Both the position numbers and the translations under genes were made by a program. This document shows, in pieces, positions 12,717-24,455 of a stretch of 64,000 nt of DNA. How positions within the stretch are numbered: position 1 is the stretch's first letter; every line of letters begins with the position of its first letter. The notes under the pieces were generated by a model, which ran no database searches, was not told the DNA's origin, and saw only the letters and a list, made by a program, of their open reading frames with translations. Where the stretch lies: NCBI GenBank assembly GCA_002104945.1, contig MCFH01000014.1, positions 103,501-167,500 on the forward strand, written 5' to 3'. This stretch comes from Piromyces finnis (lineage: Eukaryota > Neocallimastigomycota > Neocallimastigomycetes > Neocallimastigales > Neocallimastigaceae).

Positions 12717-15700
12717 ACATCAACCATAAAAAACTCGTCAAATAAAGCAACAACTAATTCTGAGGGATTGGCTGCTTTACAAGCCCTAACACAACAACAG
12801 CAATTACTTTCTTTAGCCTCTCAAAATCCAGGAATAGATTTAATGTCTTTAGCATCACTGCAGTCCAATGGTAAATTAAAAAGCAATATATTAAAAAATA
12901 ATAAAGCATTAAATAATACAACACCACAACTTTCGGAAATTCCTTTATCAAATCCAGCGACATCATCATTCCCAACAGTATTACCATCAATGAGTCCTAG
13001 CCCAAAATCACTCCTTGAAACCGCAATACCAATTTCACCTGCATTATCAGGAAAAAATAATAAAAGAAAATCAAAGATGGGTAAACGAGTTAATGTGCCA
13101 AATAAAAAAATTGCTACATCAGTTTTTAATGATCAAATAAATATTAAACAAGATAATATTATTGATTTAGCAAATAATATTCCTACCTCTTCAACAAATA
13201 AAATAGCACCTGTAAATACAATTAATGTTAAATTAGAGGAAGAAATATTAAAGAGTAAAATGAAAGGATTGGGTAAAATAAACGGTGAAAAGAATGATAT
13301 GCCATATATGACCTCAAGCAATTCAATAACAATTCCAAGTTCATGGACGAATACAGAGGCAACTAATGTATCGTCATCTACGTCGTCAATATATAAAAAT
13401 TTAATGAATAATAACGTTAAAAAAGAAACTGAAATTTCTTCCAACACTCCAAATCCATCAGTAAGTAATTTACCATTTATTAAGGTGTCATCCCAAACGC
13501 CAATTGTATCCACAAATCCATTATATACACAGGATACTATTAATAAACCATCATCAAATGCAATGAATATGGATATTCTCAAAAATTCACAATACAACTT
13601 ATCTTCTAATAATGACAAATTATTAAATACGACCGCCAAAGATATGTTAAATCAAACAAAAACACAACAAATTCTACAAAATACAATTAAAAATCTACTA
13701 AAAAGTGGTGTAATTGATCAAGAATTCATCAATAATAATCCCATATATTCCCAACTCCTAATGGATAATAATTTAATAAAGAATAGCGCACAGAAAAATG
13801 TATTATCTTCAATGAATACAGATCCATTGAGCTCTAACCTAGAATCCTTTAATTTGGCAAATCCCATAGATACAAATACCCTTGGATCATCATACACACC
13901 TACATCAACAACCAATATAGCTTCAAACATGTTATTGTCTAATGAATTTAGTAATTTCCCAATAAATTCATTATCCCCAGTAAATTCACCTGAAAGTGAC
14001 AAGAACTCCAATATAAATGCCCTAACCAAAGCAAAATTCAATATTGGTCAAAATAAAACATCACCTTTAATTAGTCAAAATGGATTAACCATTCCAAGTG
14101 ACAATACAACTTCAATGTTAGTAGCCGAAAAAAATGCAAATATTGGATTAGATTTCCTAAATACAATAAATAATACAAATAGTTTAAATTCACTAAATAT
14201 AAATAATTTGTATCGTAATAAGTTATTGAGTTCATTTAATCCGCTAAATTCATTAAATAATAATTTACAAGATAATATTTTTATGTATAATATAAATCCT
14301 GAACTACTACAAAATTATCCATTTGGAATCAATGGAAATGATGGGAATTTATTAAAACCAGCACCAACCTCCAAGGAAGGTACAGAGGATAAGAAAACGG
14401 ATGAAAAAACCTATAAAGGTGATCTTGGTGTTGCATTTATAGATATGAAATCATCAGGTGGATACATTTACTTTGGAAATTCCTCGTGTGTTGGTTTGGC
14501 CTCAAATTTAATTAATGACCTTTCCTCGGAAAAGAAATCCGCTTCATTTTCGTTTAATGATATAAAAAATATTCTTGCTTCTGTTTCTAATCGTAAAGAA
14601 GATGGTTCAGATATTGTTAACATAAACTCTAGAGTAGAAGATGTTACCCCAATAACAACAAAAGAAAATTTCAAAAAAATTCTTGATCTTTTCTTTGATT
14701 ATCTTCAACCTATTATACCACTTTTTAACAGACAAGTCTTTACTTCATTCTTAGATAATGATCCAGATGCTCCAGGATATCAATTATTATTACATTGTAT
14801 TCTTGCTGTTGTTGGTAAATATATTCCAAAGGAAGAATTACCAAAAGATTTACCTGAAAATATTAGTCAATTGGCTTTTGATTGGGCAAGAAATCAATTA
14901 CAAAAAGTGTTTGACATTCCAAGTTTACCTACTGTACAGGCTCTTATAATTTTATCTACACTTGCAATGAGTAATCCACGTTCAGAAATGGGATATTCTA
15001 CTTATACCTATACTGGAACAGCTGTAAGAATGGCTCATGAATTAGGTTTACATCGTGATCTTATGTTAAGAGGTCAAGATCATACCCTTGAAGAAAAAAA
15101 TGAAACCAGAAGAGCTTGGGTTCTTTTATATGTTTTAGATAGGCAAAGTGCTTTAATGACGGGACGACCAATGATTATTGATGATAGTGATTGGGACATT
15201 CCACCACCAACCATTGATTCTAATGAAGCCACAGATGTTGAAAAAGCAACTGTACAAGCTTTATTGGTGAGACTGGAATTATTTGAAATTGTGGGAGAGA
15301 TTTCACGTTGGAGTAATGCTGGTAAAAGAAAAGCTTCACAAGAAACAGATCCATTAAAGAAGGAAAAATTTGTAATTAATCATCAAAGAAAATTAACTGA
15401 ATGGAGAAATTCAATACCCGAATTTTTACAATGGACAGATCCTCCATACTTGTATGAAGAAGAAAGTGCAAATCCAATGAAAAATGAATTTACCTTTATA
15501 GATCAAGCCGCCACAGATATGTCCAATAAAGCAGACTTTAAAATTCCAACCAATGATAGTGGTAGTACACTAAATAATGAAACAAATTCACCCTCCACAG
15601 GATTAAATAAATCACCCAAAGGTTTAGTATGGACCATGTTCCCATTGTATTTAGCAGCCATTTATTATCGTGCCCAATTAACACTGCATGTCTATTCTCT

Positions 15701-16633
15701 AACCTCCTCCTCTATAACCCCAACCGTTTTACAATCCAAAAAGATTTGTACTTCAGCTGCCATTTATTTAACCAACATTATTATTTCAATGATGGCTATC
15801 ACTCCAGAACCACATCCATTATGCTCATTCTTTTTAGCCCAACTTCCAACAACTATTATGACCTGTATTAGTGTACAACTTTTCATTGTAAAATCCAATA
15901 ATTGGTCGATTGAGGAAAGACAAACGGCAACCAAAGCCATTTTAAATAATATTCAATTGTTGAAGATATCCAAAGTTCAACCATTAGGTACCTATCTTTA
16001 TGCTTATGCCAAATGGATTGTTCGAAAAGCAAATATTGAAATTAATGAATCTGATCTTGAACATATTGATGCAATGAATGCAAACACTACCACCTCTAAT
16101 CTTAAAACAATCTATTCATCCATTCATTCCATTACTAAAAATAAAAAAGAAAATAATGTTGATAATAATGATAATTTATCAACCCCTACCAGTACTAGTA
16201 CCAGTACCAATACCAATAGTAGTCATCTCTCCATGTCTAAAATGAATTCCACTGTACCCAACTCATCTTTATTCCCAACTTCTCCAAATTATATAGAATC
16301 AAACATTCTAAATGATCCAGGTAAGAATAAACATTTACATTTCTTTATCTATAATATGTTTTTTTTTTTTTTTCAACTAATCAATCCATTAACAAAAAAA
16401 CAAAACTTTTTTATGATTTACTTTAATTAGTAGGGTTAGCGTACAAAGGAAAGGAAACTTTGAATGAAAATGAACTATTACCAACGGAAAATAAAAATAT
16501 CCCAGCATCAACAACGAATATACAAGATGATGCATTATTGAATGCCTATCGTGAAGCTTTAAAACATAATGATCCATTCCTTACCACTATGGATTTCCGT
16601 GATTTAATGCAAGAAATGAATCTTGAACTATAA
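11814..16633 (+). CDS. Large Zn2Cys6 fungal transcription factor
   Basis: Two exons, 11814-16320 and 16431-16633, with an intron at 16321-16430 (GTAAGA donor, TTAG acceptor); 1569 aa. Without splicing the frame would stop at 16430 after a Phe-rich tail, whereas the spliced end reads VGLAYKGKETLNENELLP and finishes at 16633. The DNA-binding zinc cluster has C77, C80, C87, C93, C96 and C105 with spacing 2-6-5-2-8, preceded by basic KRKR. About 850 residues of Asn/Ser/Thr-rich low-complexity sequence follow, including an 11-Gln run near residue 290. The fungal-specific middle domain is at about 955-1135 (FFDYLQPIIPLFNRQVF, then HELGLHRDL and RRAWVLLYVLDRQSALMTGR). It should be a nuclear transcriptional regulator. 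Targets cannot be read from the sequence. The N/Q-rich linker is much longer than in most family members. Confidence 0.9.
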
Positions 16634-17822
16634 AAATAGAGTTAAATTCCTTCAAAGTCCCACCACGAAATTCATAACCATTGACATTGTGTTTTTTTTT
16701 TAAAAAAAAAAAAAAAAAGTAAAGCATAACAACCTTATTATAAACTATCACACCTCACACACAAAAAAATATAAAAAAGAAAACTAGCAACAGAAACCAT
16801 GTTAAAATTCGTGATATCTATTAATTTTCATATTCTTAATATACAAATATTAGTAATTTTCTCAATTTTTTTTTTATATATTTTTCTGATAATACTCTTT
16901 CTATAATATAGTTTTTTTTTTTTTTTTTTTTAATTCTATGAATGAAATAATATATATATATATATATATTGAATTCTTAATTTATTATCATATAAAAAGA
17001 ATCATGAAATGTAGTAGTTTTTTATATATATGTAATTTTTTAAAATACACACTAAATGACAATAATACTTTTTTTAAATCTTTTTCTTCTTCTAATTACT
17101 ATTATCCTATTATTATTCTTATATATTCTTATTATCTTTATATATATATACTTTTCTCTCTTTCATTTAACGTTTCAAAAAAAAAAAAAAAAAAAAAAGC
17201 AAAGCATAAATAAAAATAAAACTATTTAAAAAAAATTTTTTTTAATCCTAAACCACAAAAGAATAAAAATATAAAATATTAAATTTCATTCCTATATAGA
17301 ATAGAGATTTTTATTTCTTTAATTGTAAAAAAAAAAAAAGTTTTTTTAAAGGGAGGAAGAGGATGAGGATGACACCTTAGTCATGATTGTAAATCTATAT
17401 ATAAAAATATATATAGAAATATATTTAAATTTTTTAAAAAAAAAAACCATTCATTTTATTTTTCAAAATTTATATTTATTTGTTAAAGTGTTATAGGAAA
17501 GAAAAAAAAAAAAAAAAAAAAAACGAAACTTTTTCTTCTTTATACTATTCATTTATCCTTTTTGGGGGAGGGAAAGGCCTTTATTTTGGTAGAACAAACC
17601 AATCATTCATTTTATATAAAATTATATAAAATTTTAAATATTTTTTAAAAAAAAAAAAAAAAAAAAAAATTAAAATTATACTAATGAAATTTTATTAAAA
17701 AAAAAAAAAAATTTTTTTATTTATTTATTTTTATTTACTAGGTTGTAAAAACAACAATTTTTTTTTTTTAAAATATAATATAAATATAATATAACAAAAA
17801 AAAAAAAAAAAAAAAAAAAAAA
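16634..17822. other. Gene-free spacer, 3' of the zinc-cluster gene
   Basis: Holds many homopolymer runs, an (AT)n run near 16950 and runs of 18-24 A. The 91-codon ORF at 16938-17213 is low-complexity and judged spurious. The spacer should contain the 3' UTR of the regulator and the 5' region of the following Cys-rich gene. Confidence 0.55.
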
Positions 17823-18517
17823 ATGAAAAACTTTACTGGCATATTTTCTTTTGAAGAAGCAAAACAAACTTATCAAAAGTAAAATAAAAAAAAAATAATA
17901 TAAGCATAATAATATAAATAAAGAATCCAATAATAATAATAAAATTTTTTTTTTTAAAAAAATAACAATTTTCTTTTTTTTCTTTCTTTCTTTCAAAATT
18001 TAAATTTTAAAAATTTACCAATTTAAATAATAATAATAATAATAATAATATTAGTAATAATAATGTATGTAAAATACTAAGTTATAGTGTGGATACCTGT
18101 CCAGAACCATTGATATGTTATTTAGGTGATTGTTATTTAAATTTTAAATGTAATAAAAATGATTTAACAAAATGTTCGTTGAAACCAACGCTAGAATGTC
18201 AAACGAATGACGATTGTTTATTCAATCAATGTCAAAATCATCAATGTCTTATTACTGATAAATATATTGAATGTTTATCTGGAAATGGAAAAACTTATTG
18301 TGGTAATGAAATAGGACAATCTTGTCATACCAATAAAGATTGTATTTATGAAAATTGTAAAGATAATATTTGTATTTACCCTGAAGTGTTGGATAAAAAA
18401 ATGATATTATTTCCAGGAATAGTATTTTTAGTTGCTTTTGTCATATTAATCCTTTTATGTTGTTGTTGTTGTATTTGTATTGCTATTAAAAAGAATAGAA
18501 AAAAGGAAAAATGTTAA
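17823..18517 (+). CDS. Cys-rich single-pass membrane protein of unknown function
   Basis: Exon 2 (18055-18517) is well supported. It encodes a Cys-rich ectodomain with repeated C-x5-C and NxxC spacing (CQTNDDCLFNQCQNHQC, GQSCHTNKDCIYENCKDNIC), then a hydrophobic segment MILFPGIVFLVAFVILILLC, a run of Cys and a short Lys-rich tail. A proposed exon 1 (17823-17878, MKNFTGIFSFEEAKQTYQ) joins in phase through an intron at 17879-18054 (GTAAAA...TTAG), giving 172 aa. Exon 1 is not a clear signal peptide, so the true N-terminus may lie elsewhere. The Cys pattern resembles small disulfide folds of the dickkopf/colipase type, which is only an analogy. The likely topology is an extracellular Cys-rich head and a cytosolic tail. 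Confidence 0.6.
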
Positions 18518-21384
18518 GAATTTTGTTTTACTCCCATAAAAAAAAAAAAGAAATATCATTAGGTTACACAAATTAAATTAATAAATTGGTCAGGCTCTTC
18601 TTAGATGGAAATAAAAATAAAATGCCCGCTTTTTCCTACCTACAAATTAATGGTGTGAATGGGTAGTAAGGAAGAAAACGAAAAAAAAAAAAAATAAACT
18701 AATAATTAATAAATGTAAAAATGAAATAAAATTAGAAAATAAATAAATAAAAAAAAACCATTAATACTTTTTAATTTTCTTATCCTGAAATTATTCAATG
18801 TTTTTTTAATAATCATCTCTAAATCATTATAAACAATAAAGATGAAAAGTATTAGGCATATTCAATGGGCTTAATCACATGTATTTATAACAAAATTTTG
18901 AATATTATTAAAAAAAATAATATATATTAATAAGAAAGAAAATAATAATAAAAAAAAAAAAGTTTATTATCTATTTATATTATATAATAAAAATAAGGAT
19001 TAAAAAAAAAATAGGTTACAATTTTTTTTTTATATTTAATTATTTATTGAAGTTTGAATTGAATAGTTTTAATATCATGATGACAACAATATTTTAATAT
19101 GAAAATAATTACTGAAATCCTTTGTATTAAGCTATCTAGTTGTTGTTAACTTTACATAATACTTCATAATTATTAGAATATAGACATAATTTATGAAAAG
19201 GTAAAAAAAAAAAGATCTTTTCATTTTTAATATATATTTTATGATTATTCCTTAATAATCATAATTAAATACTATCCCATAAAAAAAAAAAAGGATATAA
19301 AAATAAAATTATCATAAGATTAAACAAATTTAAAAAAAAAAGTATCCATACATTCATTACAAATTCAACGTTTATTTTTTTTTCAATTAAAAAGCAAAGT
19401 TATTATAAATCAGATATTTATTGTTATTCATCATAATACTACAATAGTTAAAGTGGATTTTTTATCTTTTTTTTTTTTTTTGAAAAATTTCCATTTTCAA
19501 TATTTCTATATTAATTAATTAATATTAATTATAATATAAATATAATAAATTGTTTAATTAATAAAAGAAAATTTGAATTTCTTTTTTTTTTTTTATATTG
19601 TTCATATTGTTTATATTATATACATTATATATTGTTTATACTATTACTACCACCTAATAACTTGCAGTATTTTTTCTTTTTACTAAATAACTACAATAAA
19701 GAATTAAATTACTACTTAAAAAAAAAAAACTTTCATTTTATTAAAAAAAATATAAATTTTTTTTCTTTTAATTATTTTATTTTTAAATGTTTTAATGTCA
19801 CTTTGGCTTAACTTTAATAGTTACACAAAATATAAATTTTAAATTTTTTTTTATTTGTTTAATGAATGACAGCTTTTTTTTCTTTCTTTTCTTTTTTTAC
19901 AAACAATAATAAGAATCATGACTTTGACAAAAAAAAAAGGTAAAAGATACCTAGGATTATTAAAATCTATTTTATTATTTACATTTACCTTTTATTATTT
20001 ACAATGTTTTTTTTTTTTTTTTTTCATGAATATTTTACATTTTTATTTTTATTTGTCTTTTTTAAAAAAGTTTATTCTATATAAATAAATGAAAATAAAT
20101 GAATTACATTTTTATTTTTATTGGTTAATTTTATTTTATTTAAGTAAAAATGGAAATTATGCCGCAATTCAATACTCGAAACAACATGAAACAAAAAATA
20201 GAAATATTTATATAAATTCTTATAATAGAGAGATAGATATCATTAATGTTTAGAATAAGAACAATATATGCTGTAAATTACTTTAAAACCTCAATTATTT
20301 TCTATTTTAATAGTAAAAAAAATTAAATTAAAAGATAGATAAGCAATGAAATATGAAATCCAGAGTTTATAATAATTTACCTATTTTATATTTTATTTAT
20401 ATTTATATATATTAAAAGACACAAAAAAAAAATCTGTATTTTTCATAGTAATCCTATAATAAATAAAGATTAAAATTTATAATCCTATAAAATATAAATT
20501 AAAATTTATATATGTTGTGTAACTGGCCGTCCAATTTCATTTTTAATACATATAAATTAAAATTGATTGGTAGTAAATTATGTTTCAAAGTTAAAACTTT
20601 TTTGTACTACAATAGTAATATAACATCATCATGGAAATACCAATAGATTTTCTTTTTAAATATATATAATTATATATCAACATTTTTTTAATACAAAATT
20701 TTTCCATTTTTTTTAAAAAGAAAACAAAATAAAAAAAAAATTTAAAATTAATAAAAAATGGATATTAAATTAAATTAAATTTAATTTAATTCATTTAATT
20801 ATTAATAAAAAAAGTTTATATTTTTTTTAAAGTTTTATTTCTATACAAAAAAAAAAAAAGTAGCAAGCTAGGTAGCAGCAGCAGTTAAAAAAAGTTTTCT
20901 TTTTTTTTTTTTTGGTTTACTTTTATATCTATTTTATTTCGTCTATTTTTTTTATTCTTTATAGGATTTTTTTTTATAAAAATGAATTCTATTTATATAA
21001 AAGATATACAAAAGCTTTTTTTTTTTTTTTTATAATGTATATTTAAATTATTTAAATAATTAATGTATTAATAAATAAAAAAGATTGCTTTTTTTTTCTT
21101 TTTTATATATAATTATTGTTTCTTAAATTATTGAATTGTTTAATGAATAATAATCCATAGCTTTAAACTATTACTGAGAATAATGACATAAAATTATGCC
21201 TCTTTTTTTTGTGTGTGTGTGTATGTGTGTGTTATTTTATCTAATATTGTTTCAACTATAAAAATGAAATATAATATAAAAAGAAATATATAATTAATAA
21301 TTATTTTCAATCAAGTTAAGTTTTTAAACTATTTTAATTTTTTTTTTTTTTTTACTATTATTGTTATTTTTTAATGTTATATTT
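18518..21384. other. Gene-free A+T-rich spacer
   Basis: About 2.9 kb between convergent genes. It has dense homopolymer runs and a short GT repeat near 21211-21232. A possible last exon for the membrane protein below lies at 21328-21311 on the minus strand. A 38-codon ORF at about 19918 on the plus strand (MTLTKKKGKRYLGLLKSILL) is noted but unsupported. No tRNA or other RNA gene was recognised. Confidence 0.55.
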
Positions 21385-22594
21385 TTAATGACTTACTTGA
21401 TTAAAGTATTTATCTGAATTTTTTAATGTTCCATAAGGACTATAATTAATTGATTCAGTACCACTACCATTCATTCTAATTATTGGTTCTTGAGATAAGG
21501 TAAATCTACTAGATTCTTCAGAACTTCCATTATAAAAGGTATATTGGTTATTACTATATTGACTACTGTATGGTGGATTGCTACTAATTTTATAATTTCC
21601 TTGAGACATTGTATTAGTATCACCAGTTTTCTTGTAATATTGATTTGAACTATTTCCGGTATTTCCAATAAATCCCATTTTTTCTTTTAAATCAATACGA
21701 ATAAATAATAAATCTAAAAGGAAAATTAAACCTAACGCTGCTTTGGCCCTCCATACAGTATTTTTTATACCCTTTAAAATAGGTGGAGCATATAAGAAAC
21801 ATACAATAGAACTTGCAAAGTAAATTAACGCAACTATTTTTATTTATTTTTTTTTTAAAAAAAAAAAAAAGAAAATATATACTATTATTAGTAAATCGAT
21901 CCAACAAAGAGTCAAAATCTAATTTTAAAAAAAAAAAAAAAAAATTGATATTCTTACCTAAAAACATTCTTGTTAGTGTACTAGTCAACATAGTAGAAAC
22001 AATATCTTTACTCATACTATTGTTATTGGATTGTTCAATAAATGTTTTTATAATTAAATACATAAATACCACTTCAACTAATGCTAATGGAAGAAACGTT
22101 AAACCTTGTAAATGTGATCCTGCACTACTGGTTCTACCTGCAACATTAGCCGCTGCAATGATAAATCTTACAATAATATTATAGACAAATAATCCTTTCA
22201 TAATATAATCCCAATATTTCTTTTTAAGTGCATTTACTACTGTTTGTAATTTTATATATGAAATATAAACATAGCCATATTCATTTAAATGCCAAAAGAT
22301 AGCTTCAAGCCATTTAATTTGTAAAACATAATCAAGTGTAAAGTATAATTTAAAAGTATCGAATAAACTTGTTAATGAAACAGCAATGAAACCATAAAAA
22401 GTAACACTTAATAAGTTTTTCCAAAGTTTTCCTTCCCCAATAACAATGTAGGTATATAATACTAAAATAAAACTTAAACTTGGACCATAATATTGTGTTT
22501 TATTAACATGGTCTAATATATCAGTGGTAACATTTAAAAATACTTCATATCCACTTCCCGTTAATTCTTTTTCTTTTATACTTGCTCCAAACAT
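21385..22594 (-). CDS. Seven-helix membrane protein, copy A of a duplicated pair
   Basis: Exon 1 is 22594-21958 and exon 2 starts at 21833, with a 124-bp intron (GTAAGA donor, AAAATAG acceptor) that restores V-ALIYFASSIVCFLYAPP in phase. Seven hydrophobic segments can be placed: SFILVLYTYIVIG, SVTFYGFIAVSLTSLF, AIFWHLNEYGYVYISYI, FVYNIIVRFIIAAANVAG, FLPLALVEVVFMYLIIKTF, LIYFASSIVCFLY and ALGLIFLLDLLFI. A Ser/Asn/Tyr-rich hydrophilic tail of about 100 residues follows. The layout is that of a seven-helix receptor-like protein, but I recognise no family. The frame stops at 21385; a GTAAGT at 21396-21391 at the same place as in copy B suggests a further tiny exon, for example 21328-21311 (FKNLT). 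Length is about 360 aa either way. Confidence 0.7.
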
Positions 22595-23835
22595 TTTTTT
22601 TTTCTATATTTTGTTTTTTTTTTATATTTATATTATTATCTTTTTTTTTTTTTACTTTGTTTTTAAATAACTTTTTTTTTTTTTGTTTCTTTATAATTTA
22701 CAAAATAATTATTTATTATTATATATTACAAATAATTCAATTTTCTATTAAAAAATAGTAATTTTTAATTATTTTTTAATAGTTTTTAGTGTTTTTTTTT
22801 TTCTAAAGTTTTTATCTATTTTAATTGCGAAAAAAAAAAAAAAAAGAAAAAAAAAAAGAGGTAAACGATTTAAATATTTATACTTTTTTAATTTTCTTTT
22901 TTTTTTTGTTTCAATATGAACAATTAGTTTAATTAAAATTTTTATTTTCTATAAATTAAAAAAAAAAAAAAAAGATGAATAAAAATTTATATATGGTAAA
23001 AAACAATAATATATGGATAGAAGTTATTTTTACATCAATCTTATTGGTTTAAATATTAATAATAAATGTATTACCAAATTTTATTATTTTATCAATTCAT
23101 AATTATTAATCATTTTTTAATATAACTAAATTATATTAAAAAAATGTATAACTAATTTTATTTATTATAAAAAATAAATTAATTTTTTTTAATATATTAT
23201 GTTTATTTTGGAGACATATAAAACTTTTTATCTTTATTACATTTACATAGTTCAAATACATTATTTTATTATCATAAATTATATAATATCACATTATTAT
23301 TATAAGCCACATAATGTTAGATGTTGATGTTGTGACTAAGAAACAGAGAAATACGCTGATACAATACAACACTGAAAATATTACGAAAATTCTTCAATTG
23401 TTAATTATAATTTTACCGGTTGTGATTAATTTTATAATATCTTAAAACTTTTATTACTAACGTCTTATAAACTTAACTATATTTAATTATATTATAAATG
23501 AATTATTTCATTAATTGTGTAATATAATATAAGCCACCTACATCATTATGTGTATATTAATGATTTTAATATGAACTTTATTTTCTAATAATTTTACTAC
23601 ATTAGATTTCCATTTTATTACATTTTGTTTACAAATTAATTCCTATTTGTTTTAGAATTCTTACCATTCAAATGAAAAATTCTATTTGGTTTGTTCAAAA
23701 AGTTTTAAAACTTTATTTATTAATAAAAAAAAAGAGTAAATAAAAAATGACCTCATATAGAACATGATAAAATACTTTTTTAATAGTTGAAGATAATCTA
23801 GTTATAAATTATTAATATTATTATTATTATTATTA

Positions 23836-23866
<31 letters not shown>

Positions 23867-24190
23867 TTTATTTATCTTATTTTTTGTTTATTTTTTTCAT
23901 ATTTATTGTAGGTAATATAATCTAGAAAATAACGATAATGTTATAGTATGATATATATATATATATATATACAATTGATTGATGGGAGAATAGCACTCGG
24001 TAGTTAAAAATAAAAAAGAATATATACAATTGAATAAATAGTAACAGGGGCTAAACCCAATATAAAAAAAAATGTATTAATACACCTTCGTGCATAAAAT
24101 ACTTTTTTTATTAATATAGAATACAGGAGAATAAAATCCATCTATTTTACAAATAACAAATAAAACAAATTTAATTTGAATGAATTATAA
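22595..24190. other. Gene-free spacer between seven-helix copy A and the LINE
   Basis: The first 60 or so bases upstream of the start codon match the same region of copy B, after which similarity ends. The rest is A+T-rich, with a GTT-rich microsatellite at about 23835-23866 and a slightly GC-richer stretch at 23980-24060 that is not recognised. No gene is visible. Confidence 0.55.
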
Positions 24191-24204
24191 ATCTAACGTA
24201 GAGT
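24191..24204. repeat. 14-bp target-site duplication, 3' side of the intact LINE
   Basis: ATCTAACGTAGAGT occurs here next to the poly(T) tract (the LINE's poly(A) tail on the minus strand) and again exactly at 29899-29912, next to the 5' end of the LINE. Confidence 0.93.
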
Positions 24205-24455
24205 TTTTTTTTTTTTAACGGCATCAAATATTTTAAACTTTATTATTAATTTAATTAAAATTATAATACATGAAATATAAAAATTAAAATAAAATAAAAA
24301 TAAAAAAAAATATGTTTAAATAAACACAAATGAATAAAAACTGGGTATAATGTATTCTAGTAATTTTAATTAAAGTAAGAAAGCCACTATCATACTAAAG
24401 TATAATAATTGTATTTGACTTCCAATGGGACACCGAGCCAAAGATCAAAATTTTA

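Noticed and set aside
16938-17213. 91-codon ORF downstream of the zinc-cluster gene
   Set aside because: Low-complexity Ile/Tyr/Phe then Lys; reads through an (AT)n tract.
19918-20031. 38-codon ORF beginning MTLTKKKGKRYLGLLKS with a hydrophobic tail
   Set aside because: Looks a little like a signal anchor, but it ends in a poly-Phe run from a T tract and has no partner exon that I could find.
23960-24060. Possible mobile-element relic with direct repeat ATATACAATTGA and slightly higher GC
   Set aside because: Too short and without recognisable ends; may be chance.
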